DNA from: Desulfuromonadales bacterium
Lineage (GTDB): Bacteria; Desulfobacterota; Desulfuromonadia; Desulfuromonadales; BM103
DNA: 42,351 nucleotides
NCBI GenBank assembly: GCA_027065695.1
Contig: JAMONP010000029.1
Location: forward strand, 1 to 42,351
Direction of reading: 5' to 3'
The notes under the pieces were generated by a model that was not told the origin of the DNA, ran no database searches, and saw only the letters and a list, made by a program, of their open reading frames with translations. Below, piece by piece: positions 25,664 through 34,311 of this stretch (position 1 is the stretch's first letter; every line of letters starts with the position of its first letter). A program made the position numbers and the translations under genes.

Positions 25664-26227
25664 CTAATTAAGATTGGGTGCTGGAGAAACAACCCAAAGG
25701 ACGTGCGTTTTTCCCAGGTGAAGGTTACGCCAACGATGGGGTAAAGAAGCTTTAAAAACAATGGAATCCCCCTTTACCAATTCGTATGATTCGCCCTCAA
25801 TCACGAATTCCAGCGAACCTTCGAGGATAAGCGCAAATTCCTCACCGGTATGCACCATGCCACCATCTCCACTACTGCAATTTTCTTCGATGGTATCAAA
25901 GAAGACCGTAAAATTGGGGTCGTGAATACCTTGCGTTAAACTGACGATCTGATGTTTGTCTTCAAAGAAAAAAACCGGTTCGCCCTGCCCTTTTTTGGTA
26001 TGGATAATAGCTGAGCCCTTATCGGCTTCCTCGACAAAATAGTTAATGCTCATACCAAAAGCATTGGCAATCTTGACCATTATTTCAACAGAAGGAGTAG
26101 TGAGGCCACGTTCTATTCTGGAGATCATATTTGAAGATACACTGGAACTCTCTGCAAGTTCCTGAATTGTCATATCATTACGTAACCTTGTAGCTTTTAG
26201 TTTTTTCCCTATTAGTTTTCTCACCAT
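25664..26227 (-). CDS. XRE-cupin transcriptional regulator 2
   Basis: A 187-aa paralogue of the preceding regulator. HTH: MTIQELAESSSVSSNMISRIE; cupin: GEEFALILEGSLEFVIEG then KASLPHRWRNL. I prefer the start at 26227 (MVRKLIGKKLK), which has GGAG 9 nt upstream and aligns with the paralogue's start; an ATG five codons earlier (26242) also has a weak AGGG site. It is transcribed away from bioB, sharing a divergent intergenic region of about 200 bp, so it may regulate itself there. A role in bioBD control is possible but the biotin operator candidate points to BirA instead. Confidence 0.87.
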   Translation of the reverse strand: MVRKLIGKKLKATRLRNDMTIQELAESSSVSSNMISRIERGLTTPSVEIMVKIANAFGMSINYFVEEADKGSAIIHTKKGQGEPVFFFEDKHQIVSLTQGIHDPNFTVFFDTIEENCSSGDGGMVHTGEEFALILEGSLEFVIEGESYELVKGDSIVFKASLPHRWRNLHLGKTHVLWVVSPAPNLN

Positions 26228-26332
26228 GTTTTTTCGCTCCATCGTGCCCTAAAATGAAATACCGTTCTATCACTCGGGTGAAGGAGTGTCAACGAAACAT
26301 GCTACACAAATAACATAAATAGTAAAAGCGGT

Positions 26333-26365
26333 ATCGTCAACCATAGATCATGCCGGGTTGACAAT
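26333..26365 (+). promoter_or_regulatory. Candidate BirA (biotin) operator
   Basis: ATCGTCAACC (26333-26342) and GGTTGACAAT (26356-26365) form an inverted repeat with 13 bp between, resembling the known biotin operator TTGTAAACC-N14-16-GGTTTACAA. The right half overlaps the -35 box of the bioB promoter. The spacer is slightly shorter than usual. Confidence 0.6.
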
Positions 26366-26386
26366 TGCCACACCATCACAGATAAT
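26358..26386 (+). promoter_or_regulatory. bioB promoter
   Basis: Consensus TTGACA (26358-26363), 17-bp spacer, GATAAT (26381-26386), 45 nt before the bioB ATG. It overlaps the biotin operator candidate, so repressor binding would block polymerase. Confidence 0.75.
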
Positions 26387-26431
26387 CCGACTACCAAACT
26401 AACTACAGAGAATAACAATTCAGGAGTTTTT

Positions 26432-27421
26432 ATGAAACATTGGCAGGATATTGAGCAGCTTGTCGACCAAGTCATTACAGGTCAGCCACCGACTCACACT
26501 CAGGGTGTAAACATACTCCGATCCAGGGGCGCTGAATACACATCCTACTTGGCAGGAGCTCACCACCTTAAAGAACGAGCATTTGGTGACATCGTCCAAC
26601 TCTGTTCGATAATTAATGCCAAATCAGGCCGTTGCCAGGAGAATTGCGCCTTCTGTGCGCAATCAGCACATCATCAATCATCACCACCGACTTACCCTTT
26701 AAAATCTCGCGATGAGCTCATTGCCGGGGCTCAGCAGGCACAAGATGAAGGATCACATTGTTATGGAATCGTAACAAGCGGGACTCAGCCCGAGGCTGGC
26801 GAGGAATTCGACACCATTCTTTCTGCCATTTGTGAAATCCGTGAGCGTTTTGATGTTGAACCCTCTGCTTCATTGGGGCTGTTAACAGATGATCTGGCAC
26901 AGTCCCTGGCTGATGCTGGCTGCGTCACTTACCATCACAATCTGGAAACTGCTCGCTCCTTCTTCCCGAAAATCTGTACAACCCACGATTATGAAGAAGA
27001 TGTCAAAACTGTAAAACTCGCCAAGGCAGCAGGAATGAAAGTCTGTTGTGGAGGCATATTAGGGTTGGGAGAATCAGACGAGCAACGGGTCGAATTAGCA
27101 GAGACACTACGTCAACTGGATGTTGATTCTGTCCCTCTGAATTTCCTTAACCCTATTCAGGGAACGCCACTGGAGAACCATCAGTCTGTGTCCCCTATGG
27201 ACTGTGTTCGTGCCATCACTATGTTTCGCTATTTTCTGCCGAATAAACCAATCAGTATCTGCGGTGGACGAGAAACCAACTTGCGCGAACTGCAATCATG
27301 GATCTTCATGGCTGGAGCCAGTGGAACCATGATTGGCAACTACCTGACAACATCCGGTCGCGACCGAAACGTTGATATGCAGATGTTTGCAGATATCGAG
27401 GTAAAAACAGATGGCTGTTAA
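26432..27421 (+). CDS. bioB: Biotin synthase
   Basis: BioB is a radical SAM enzyme that inserts sulfur into dethiobiotin. The 329-aa protein has the cluster motif Cys68-x3-Cys72-x2-Cys75 (GRCQENCAFCAQSAHH) for the SAM-bound [4Fe-4S]; the residues for the sulfur-donating second cluster lie in TYHHNLET and the Cys-rich KVCCGGILG. NFLNPIQGTPL and ISICGGRE are other family blocks. CAGGAG precedes the ATG. It overlaps bioD by 11 nt and has a promoter with a candidate BirA operator. bioF, bioA and bioC are not in this window. Confidence 0.96.
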   Translation: MKHWQDIEQLVDQVITGQPPTHTQGVNILRSRGAEYTSYLAGAHHLKERAFGDIVQLCSIINAKSGRCQENCAFCAQSAHHQSSPPTYPLKSRDELIAGAQQAQDEGSHCYGIVTSGTQPEAGEEFDTILSAICEIRERFDVEPSASLGLLTDDLAQSLADAGCVTYHHNLETARSFFPKICTTHDYEEDVKTVKLAKAAGMKVCCGGILGLGESDEQRVELAETLRQLDVDSVPLNFLNPIQGTPLENHQSVSPMDCVRAITMFRYFLPNKPISICGGRETNLRELQSWIFMAGASGTMIGNYLTTSGRDRNVDMQMFADIEVKTDGC

Positions 27422-28157
27422 GAAGATACCCGTAAAAAAACGCTGTCCAGCCATATTTGTGACAGGAACAGATACCGGTGTCGGCAAAACTCTAGTTGCC
27501 GCTGCCCTGGCGCGCCACTTCTCTTTGCAGGGGTTGAAAGTCGGCGTTATGAAGCCAATTGAAACAGGTGTGAAAAACCCGGACGAACTGGGTGTCGACG
27601 CGACTCTGCTCCGCTGGGCGGCCAGATCGACCGATGCGAATGACCTCATTTCACCATATCGGTTCTCTCGACCAGTAGCACCATGCCAGGCGGCAACAGC
27701 TGCAAAGGAACAAATTGCTGGTGATAAAATTGTCGAGGCCTATCATGCCTTGAGACACGACAAGGATCTTGTGTTTATCGAAGGCGCTGGAGGCCTGATG
27801 GTTCCCATTCGTGGAGGATACATCATGGCCGACCTTGCCAGACAATTGGAGGTACCGCTTCTGATTGTCACCCACCCGCGACTCGGCACCCTGAACCACA
27901 CAACCCTGACAACCTTTGCCGCACGCGCCATGGATTTAGAACTCTGTGGTTTCATAGTCAATCAAATGCCCGAAAATCCAGGTGAAGTGGAGAAGGAAAC
28001 TCCTCACCTGCTCGCTTCACTAGCTTCTGCAGATTTGTTGGGAGTTCTGCCGGAGGTCGTTGGCTCAGAACAAGAGAAAGTTAAAACTCTTGCTGATGAG
28101 ATTGGTAAATTGCCAGCGTACCAGTGGTTGCTAGGTGGGCTTGGAATACAGCCATAA
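27411..28157 (+). CDS. bioD: Dethiobiotin synthetase
   Basis: BioD closes the ureido ring of dethiobiotin from 7,8-diaminopelargonate, carbonate and ATP. The 248-aa protein has the P-loop GTDTGVGKT at residues 19-27, MKPIETGV with the substrate-binding Lys and Thr, and FIEGAGGLMVPI. The start overlaps the end of bioB, with GAGG 9 nt upstream, so the pair are translationally coupled. A terminator follows at once. Confidence 0.94.
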   Translation: MAVKKIPVKKRCPAIFVTGTDTGVGKTLVAAALARHFSLQGLKVGVMKPIETGVKNPDELGVDATLLRWAARSTDANDLISPYRFSRPVAPCQAATAAKEQIAGDKIVEAYHALRHDKDLVFIEGAGGLMVPIRGGYIMADLARQLEVPLLIVTHPRLGTLNHTTLTTFAARAMDLELCGFIVNQMPENPGEVEKETPHLLASLASADLLGVLPEVVGSEQEKVKTLADEIGKLPAYQWLLGGLGIQP

Positions 28158-28163
28158 TTTTGC

Positions 28164-28205
28164 AAAAAAAACCGGGAGTAGCCCTTGTGGACTCTCCCGT
28201 TTTTT
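28164..28205. terminator. Bidirectional terminator after bioD
   Basis: CGGGAG/CTCCCG stem preceded by a run of A and followed by TTTTTT, so it works on both strands; it could serve bioD and, with repeat B copy 2, the converging protease gene. Confidence 0.8.
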
Positions 28206-28230
28206 GACATTATTCAGCACTATAAAATAC

Positions 28231-28305
28231 TGTCATTCCCGAGGGTGTAATCGGGAATCCAGACCTTAAAGCATGGATCACCGATAGAATCATTCGGGGA
28301 TGACA
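28231..28305. repeat. Dispersed repeat family B, copy 2 (inverted)
   Basis: Begins TGTCATTCCCGAGGGTG and ends CATTCGGGGATGACA; the reverse complement matches copies 1 and 3. It lies between the convergent bioD and protease genes. Confidence 0.8.
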
Positions 28306-28315
28306 GAGGGTTCTT

Positions 28316-30469
28316 TTACTCGCGCCCTTTGCCAGTAACTTCTGTCTGTTGCGCGGCCAGATCGACAAGAATAGCCATCGATTCCTTGGCATAGACATCT
28401 TTAAGCACACCTTCAATCAGCTTTTCTGTAGGATCCTCTTGTTCATCAGATTCTTCTGCCTTTGCCTCATCAGACCCTGCTTCTTTTTTGTCATCTGTCA
28501 AGTCATGTGGGCTGGGACTCATACCCTGTAAATCTTCCCTTTCCTGCACAACATCATTGAGCAACAGTGACTGACGCGTATTTTTAATGCGTTCGCGCAT
28601 GGCTTCGGCCACTCGTTCAATTTCAATAAAATCCTCATTCTTGGCAACTCTAACCTGGCTTTTAGCATTCAGGCTAGCAAGATCAATAGGTGGCCACTTC
28701 ATATGTTTCACTGCTGCGATGCCATCCCAAGGGAGACTGTAATCCAGATAACGCTCCCCATATTCACTATAGCGACTGCGATCCGGCAAAACAATATCGG
28801 GAACAACCCCACGGTATTGAGTTGAATCGCCACTGACACGATAAAACTTCTGAGTCGTCATCTTCAGGGCACCAAGAGGCATATACTGGCGCATATTTCT
28901 TAAAGTTAAGCTCTTGTCCAGATCCATAATAACCTGTACGGTCCCCTTGCCATGAGTGTGCTCATTACCAACAATAACTGCCCGGCCATAGTCCTGAAGA
29001 GCACCGGCAACAATCTCTGAGGCTGAAGCACTGAAGCTATTTACCAGCACAACCATTGGGCCATGATAAGCGATTTTCTTATTATAGCTGTAGAGCACCT
29101 TAGCCTCACCAGCACCGTTACGAACCTGAACGACAGGGCCTTCACCCAGAAAGAGTCCGGCAATACCGACGGCGTCTGTCAAAGCACCGCCGCCATTATT
29201 ACGCAAGTCCAAGATCAACCCAGTCATAGCCTTTTCGTCAAAGGCCTTGATGGCCGCGTTGACATCATCTGTCGAATTGCGCCCTTTCCCACCATTGCGG
29301 GTCGTTTCAAAATCTCTATAAAAGCTCGGAATCTTGATATATCCGTAGCGATTGCCAGACTGTGGATCAGTTACCATGGCTGACTTGACGAAAGACTCCT
29401 CGATGATCACAACGTCACGTACTATCGGTATGACAAATGACTTAAGGCCAAGCCGCCGAACAGTCAAACGGACCTCTGTACCCTTTTTGCCGCGAATCAG
29501 AGCGACAGCATCACGCAGACGCATATCAGTTACGTCGACAGGCTCTTCCTTGCCTTGTGCAACAGAGAGGATGATATCGTCGGCATGCAACTGACCTTGC
29601 CGATCTGCTGCACTACCAGGGATGATCTTGACAATTTTAATGTGGCCATCTTCCTCACGCAGAGTTGCACCGATACCCTCCAGAGACCCACGCATGCTGA
29701 TATCAAAATCCTCCTTGGACTGGGGCGGCATATAAGTCGTGTGGGGGTCGAAAGAGCGGGCAAATGCGTTCAGGTAACGATTATAGTGATCTCTGAGGGT
29801 TTCTTTTTTCAGACGCTCAAAATATTGATGATACTGCTTACGAACTTTATCGCGAGCCTCAATTTCCAGCTCTTTTTTCTGCTCAGCAGAGACCTTAAGC
29901 GGATCCTCAATGTCGGCATCTTCAATAAGATTCAGATAGCGGTTTAAAATGCGATACTTTAGGTCGAGACGCCAGCGTTCAGCAAGGGCTTCTTCCGTTT
30001 TGCAAAAGGTCAGCTTCTCTGGATCCGTTTCAAAATCTTCGACAACATCAAATGCAAACGGAGACTCCAGTATTTTCTCAACCAGTATCTCGGCGCGAGC
30101 GACGCCATTGCTAAGCAGGCGGTAAGCCAGCGGTGCAAGAATCACACGGCCACTCTTCACTTCATCATCAATGCGATCTTCGAAAATCTTCAGCTGGTCG
30201 ACTTCAGCAGCAAGCAGCAGTCGTTTCTGATAGTCCAACTGCTTGAGGTACAGGTGGAAAGCGGCGCGGGAAAGCTTATCATCAATAGGCTTGCCACTAA
30301 AATGATTCTCAACCTGGCGTTTTAAAACATAAGTAAGGAGACGTGTACGGTTCTGATCAGTCTCGTCTGGCGTTGTTGCAGTCATTGGGGCAGGGATGAC
30401 GAACCAACCAACCACCAGCAAGGTTACACAGACAAGAAGAGCACGAAACCAACGTTTATTTATCGACAT
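28316..30469 (-). CDS. prc: Tail-specific carboxy-terminal processing protease
   Basis: A 717-aa periplasmic protease of the Prc/Tsp type, degrading proteins by their C-terminus and processing envelope proteins such as FtsI or lipoproteins. A signal anchor is at residues 8-30. A long helical N-terminal domain follows, then a PDZ domain about 250-330 (GSLEGIGATLREEDG, SAADRQGQLHADDIILSV). The S41 catalytic site is intact: Ser482 in SFSASASEI and Lys508 in HGKGTVQ. The C-terminal part resembles the DUF3340 extension, ending in a charged, Asp/Glu-rich segment. The 717-aa length is close to E. coli Prc (682). Its transcript converges on bioD. Confidence 0.93.
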   Translation of the reverse strand: MSINKRWFRALLVCVTLLVVGWFVIPAPMTATTPDETDQNRTRLLTYVLKRQVENHFSGKPIDDKLSRAAFHLYLKQLDYQKRLLLAAEVDQLKIFEDRIDDEVKSGRVILAPLAYRLLSNGVARAEILVEKILESPFAFDVVEDFETDPEKLTFCKTEEALAERWRLDLKYRILNRYLNLIEDADIEDPLKVSAEQKKELEIEARDKVRKQYHQYFERLKKETLRDHYNRYLNAFARSFDPHTTYMPPQSKEDFDISMRGSLEGIGATLREEDGHIKIVKIIPGSAADRQGQLHADDIILSVAQGKEEPVDVTDMRLRDAVALIRGKKGTEVRLTVRRLGLKSFVIPIVRDVVIIEESFVKSAMVTDPQSGNRYGYIKIPSFYRDFETTRNGGKGRNSTDDVNAAIKAFDEKAMTGLILDLRNNGGGALTDAVGIAGLFLGEGPVVQVRNGAGEAKVLYSYNKKIAYHGPMVVLVNSFSASASEIVAGALQDYGRAVIVGNEHTHGKGTVQVIMDLDKSLTLRNMRQYMPLGALKMTTQKFYRVSGDSTQYRGVVPDIVLPDRSRYSEYGERYLDYSLPWDGIAAVKHMKWPPIDLASLNAKSQVRVAKNEDFIEIERVAEAMRERIKNTRQSLLLNDVVQEREDLQGMSPSPHDLTDDKKEAGSDEAKAEESDEQEDPTEKLIEGVLKDVYAKESMAILVDLAAQQTEVTGKGRE

Positions 30470-30673
30470 TTACCATCCACCTTCTCAATTTTAACAAAAC
30501 TGATATATTGACCCAGATCTTATATAGGTTTTTTTGTATTTTTACAATGTACTTCATATTTATACTTTGTGGCAATCATCTTGGACCGAAGTGGACTGAA
30601 AGGAAAAGGGCTTTACAAAAAACCGACAAATTGTGGTATGCTTGTGTGAAAATCAAACAGAATGAGGAGAGCC

Positions 30674-30862
30674 ATGCTGATTCGCGTTATGTACAGTGAC
30701 GGTAGATTCGACATGATTAAGCCGAACATGCTTGACAACCTTCTCGACAAGCAGCGTGTTACCAGTTTCAAGCGGTCATCAGGATGGGCTGTCGTAGGAC
30801 GGGATCCGATTCGCAGTTCAGGTCGTTCCAACTATCACGGCACAGAAAGACGCTTGGTATAG
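30674..30862 (+). CDS. Small conserved-looking hypothetical protein (62 aa)
   Basis: I choose MLIRVMYSDG at 30674, with GAGGAG 4 nt upstream; an ATG four codons earlier has no ribosome site. It has MVKP-like FDMIKPNMLDNLLDKQRV, then SFKRSSGWAVVGRDPIR, and a basic tail SNYHGTERR. Short proteins ending in a YxGxERR motif occur in Geobacter relatives as I recall, with no assigned function. A weak promoter (TTTACA ... TGGTATGCT) may precede it. No membrane segment. Predicted to be soluble and basic. Confidence 0.65.
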   Translation: MLIRVMYSDGRFDMIKPNMLDNLLDKQRVTSFKRSSGWAVVGRDPIRSSGRSNYHGTERRLV

Positions 30863-30891
30863 AATTGGGCGGCTAAAGTTCTATTGGACTA

Positions 30892-33800
30892 TTAGTCCGC
30901 TGGCAGCAAATCAGTCTGTTCAATCCAGCCATCAAACATCGGAAAATAAAGTGCTGCGCGGATGGAACGATTCGCGTCCAACTGCCCAAAGAGAGCTGCA
31001 TAGAGTTGTAACTGCTGCCGGTAACGCTCTGCCTCCCCACTCATAAACTCATCTAGCTCCTCTCCAGGTATTGGTCTGCTGGTTTTATAATCTACAATCC
31101 AGCGGATGCCAACAGGATCAACAAAGGTCCGGTCTATAATCGCACGAACCGAATGTCCTGCAACCATGCCGTTGAGAGCCAATTCGCTGGCTGCCTCCTG
31201 GTGACAGCCCAATAACCATCTGCCTCTTTCACTCGTTGTAGCGTTGATGAGGCAAGTCAAAACCATCGAGGCACAGACTTCTATCCTGGCAAGCGGCACA
31301 CCACTGATATTCAATTGAGCTTTAAAGTTATCAACCTGCCCTTTGATGGTAGCTTGCGGCCAACAATCCAGACCATCAGAAGAGATTCTGTCCAGCCATA
31401 AATGGACCAGAGTACCGATAACCCTGCCTTCTTCTGTTTGGCGAGACTTGACCGTCTCATCCAGGTAATGCCCGCCTTCTGAAGCATGTCGAACTATATT
31501 TTCCTTAACAACTAAGGTTCCTGCCAGTTGCGGCGGCAGCCATTCCAGTGGTAAACGCTTCAATTTTAACACTTGCGCTTCGTTCTCGGTTTGGTCTGTT
31601 ACGACAACAGTATTTTCCAAAAACGCACTGCTACAGGCAGGCCAGGCGACCGACAAAAGAGACCCGGACAGTGGCACTAACTCACTATCTTTATTGAACT
31701 TTGCATGTCCCAGGAGATGCAGTTGTGATTTTGCTCTGGTAACAGCAACATATAAAAGTCGCAGGGTTTCAAGATCGTCTTTTTCTTGCAATATATGACC
31801 GATTGCCTGATAGGTCGGTTCTGGCTGATCACTCAATAAGGGTGGTATCGGTGCCAGCAGAAGTTCGTAGTCGGGGTGTTCCAGCCAACGCAGCAAGGCG
31901 CGTTCGCGACTCCTGATGCCACGGCCAAGTCCAGGCAGGATAACGGTGTCGAACTCCAGACCTTTGGCTTTATGAATTGTCATCAACTGCAACTCCGGGC
32001 CTGCCTGAGGGTCAGGAGCAGCGTAAAGCCCGGCAAGCAGCCTTTCCAGGGTTTCTAAAGGCTCTTCACTATCAAACTTTTCAAGCAGTGCAAAGACCTG
32101 ATTGACGTCCAGTAAATCTGTCTCGTCGATACAGGCCGGACCGTTCAGAGCCAGCCAGGCGGACTCGACCAGTCGGCGCATACTCAAGCGCCCCCTGTTC
32201 TTCATGGCACGTTCGAGTACAGGTATGATGCGATCCAGTCGCTGCCTGCCATCCTGGCTGATCTGATCAAACATCTCTACCTGGTCTGCGGGTTGAGTTA
32301 ACAATTCCCAGACGGTGGCCCGACTATCTTTGCCACAAAGCTTCGTGAGGTCATCCAAAGTCAAACCGCACCAGGGTGCCCTGAGTACAGAAAGCCAGGC
32401 AACCCGATCTGCAGGATGCTGCAGGGCGCGTGTCAAAGAGAGAATATCCTGAACAACAGGGCAATCAATCAAAGGGTCAATGTCCTGTGCCTGAAAGTGA
32501 ATACCCGTCTTTTTTAAAACATTGACGATTGCGGCAAGATGGCTTCTGGAACGCACCAGGATGGCAACGGTTCCAGCAGCATTGTGCTCTCTTGCCTGCT
32601 GAACCAGCTTAAGAACTTCTTCTGCTTCAGCACTATCCTGTCTATCGACAAAGCCTTGGATGGTTACAGAGGGCCCACTTATGCTTTGATTGGATGAAGG
32701 GGCCGGGGGATCAAAGGCCATGGCTGGCGCGAAGCGCACAGCTCCACGAACTTCGTCCTCATCAACAGGGAAAAGATCACTGAAAGTATTATTAACCCAG
32801 TCGACAAGATTTTTCCGGGAGCGAAAGTTTGTACTCAGAGTAATGCGCTCCATCGGCAGACCATCCAGACCACGTTGACAGACTCGCAGAAACAGGCCAA
32901 CCTCTGCCTCACGAAAGCGGTAAATCGATTGCATCGGATCACCGACAACAAAGAGTGTACGGCCATCACCTGGCACCCAACCGGCAGTCAAACAACGTAA
33001 CAAATCATATTGAGCATAAGAGGTATCCTGAAATTCATCGACCAGGATGTGACGAATACGGCTATCTAACTGCAAAAGGAGATCTTCAGGTGCCGAGACA
33101 GAGCCAAGCGCGGCATGCGCGGCACCGGCAATTTCGATAAAGTCGACCTGCCCCTGCTGACGGAAAAGAGCCTGTAGTTCCACCACCGCCAACGGCAGCA
33201 GTTCAATCAAGGCTTCGAGAACATACCATTGCTCTTCAGCGTAACTGATTGCGGGCAATTGACGCACAGCCAGTAAGGCCTTTGTAATGACGCTATCTTC
33301 TCGGAACTGTTCCAGAAGACTTAAGGCACGAGACTTCATTTCTTGTGCAATGGGAGTCTTTTCAGCTGGGAAGCCAAGGGTTTTATTGACACTTTTTCTC
33401 ACCCCCCCAGCTGCCGTAAAAACCAGCTGTGCCAAAGCCTGCCACTGTTGCATTGAACCAGGATCTTCTTTTTCACGCATCAGGACAGCAAACGGGTGAT
33501 CTGGCTGATCATCCACCAGATTACTTGCGGCAAAGAGAGCCAGCTCTCTGAGTTCACAACAGGTATCACTGCCGAGAGTGTCATGAGCCTGCTGCAAACA
33601 GGATAAAACATAGAGTTGTAAGCCGGACTCCAGAACCTGCCGTGGTTCAATGTTACCCCGATGTGATTCTATGTTACGCTGGGCCATGAGATGACGTAGC
33701 CATTGATCCCGCTTGCTGAGCATAGCCACAAGCAGGTCGCGCAACAGCGTGAGACGGTTATCCAGATGAGCCAGCAGCCGCTCAATAGCGTCCTGCCCGG

Positions 33801-34311
33801 CACCACCTCTGTCAAGCCTGGCCAGTAATGATTCAGCGGCCAGAAGATATAAGTCAGCGGGATCATCTGTCACCTTGGGTTGGCCACCAAAACGTGCCAA
33901 CCAGGGCATTCTACGCGTCAAAAAAGCACAGAAGCTATCGATTGTCATCAACTGCAAACGGTTTGGATTCTGTAAAAGACACCAGCCTTTTTCCTGATCT
34001 CTAGCAAGAACAGCGCGGGCTCTTTGCCAGGTCTCGACTGCATGTGGTTCATCCGGAGGCAGCTCGTCGCAGGCCCGCTCCATGGCCTGCAGCAGTCTCA
34101 GCTTCATCTCACCAGCAGCTTTGCGGGTAAAGGTGATCGAGAGAATTTCCTCCGGAGACTCGGCAACCGCCAGCAGCGCCAGGATGCGTTGAATCAGGAG
34201 TTCTGTCTTACCGGAACCTGCCGGGGCCTGAACGATACAGGAGCGGCTTATATCGACAGCTTTCTGTCGTTCCTGCCAATCTGGTGGTTGCAAGGCCTGC
34301 AGCTTAATCAT
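30892..34311 (-). CDS. AddA/RecB-like UvrD helicase-nuclease
   Basis: A 1139-aa SF1 helicase with a C-terminal PD-(D/E)xK nuclease, like AddA, the motor half of the AddAB double-strand-break enzyme. Motif I APAGSGKTELL, motif II ILVDEFQDTSYAQYD, QxxYRF in MQSIYRFREAE, motif IV-V TIHKAKGLEFD and motif VI YVAVTRAKSQL are intact. The nuclease shows RAIIDRTF, RWIVDYKTS and QLQLYAAL. I start it at 34311 (MIKLQALQPP), overlapping the end of the AddB-like gene by 8 nt. Together they probably process broken DNA ends; Chi recognition cannot be judged here. Confidence 0.9.
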   Translation of the reverse strand: MIKLQALQPPDWQERQKAVDISRSCIVQAPAGSGKTELLIQRILALLAVAESPEEILSITFTRKAAGEMKLRLLQAMERACDELPPDEPHAVETWQRARAVLARDQEKGWCLLQNPNRLQLMTIDSFCAFLTRRMPWLARFGGQPKVTDDPADLYLLAAESLLARLDRGGAGQDAIERLLAHLDNRLTLLRDLLVAMLSKRDQWLRHLMAQRNIESHRGNIEPRQVLESGLQLYVLSCLQQAHDTLGSDTCCELRELALFAASNLVDDQPDHPFAVLMREKEDPGSMQQWQALAQLVFTAAGGVRKSVNKTLGFPAEKTPIAQEMKSRALSLLEQFREDSVITKALLAVRQLPAISYAEEQWYVLEALIELLPLAVVELQALFRQQGQVDFIEIAGAAHAALGSVSAPEDLLLQLDSRIRHILVDEFQDTSYAQYDLLRCLTAGWVPGDGRTLFVVGDPMQSIYRFREAEVGLFLRVCQRGLDGLPMERITLSTNFRSRKNLVDWVNNTFSDLFPVDEDEVRGAVRFAPAMAFDPPAPSSNQSISGPSVTIQGFVDRQDSAEAEEVLKLVQQAREHNAAGTVAILVRSRSHLAAIVNVLKKTGIHFQAQDIDPLIDCPVVQDILSLTRALQHPADRVAWLSVLRAPWCGLTLDDLTKLCGKDSRATVWELLTQPADQVEMFDQISQDGRQRLDRIIPVLERAMKNRGRLSMRRLVESAWLALNGPACIDETDLLDVNQVFALLEKFDSEEPLETLERLLAGLYAAPDPQAGPELQLMTIHKAKGLEFDTVILPGLGRGIRSRERALLRWLEHPDYELLLAPIPPLLSDQPEPTYQAIGHILQEKDDLETLRLLYVAVTRAKSQLHLLGHAKFNKDSELVPLSGSLLSVAWPACSSAFLENTVVVTDQTENEAQVLKLKRLPLEWLPPQLAGTLVVKENIVRHASEGGHYLDETVKSRQTEEGRVIGTLVHLWLDRISSDGLDCWPQATIKGQVDNFKAQLNISGVPLARIEVCASMVLTCLINATTSERGRWLLGCHQEAASELALNGMVAGHSVRAIIDRTFVDPVGIRWIVDYKTSRPIPGEELDEFMSGEAERYRQQLQLYAALFGQLDANRSIRAALYFPMFDGWIEQTDLLPAD

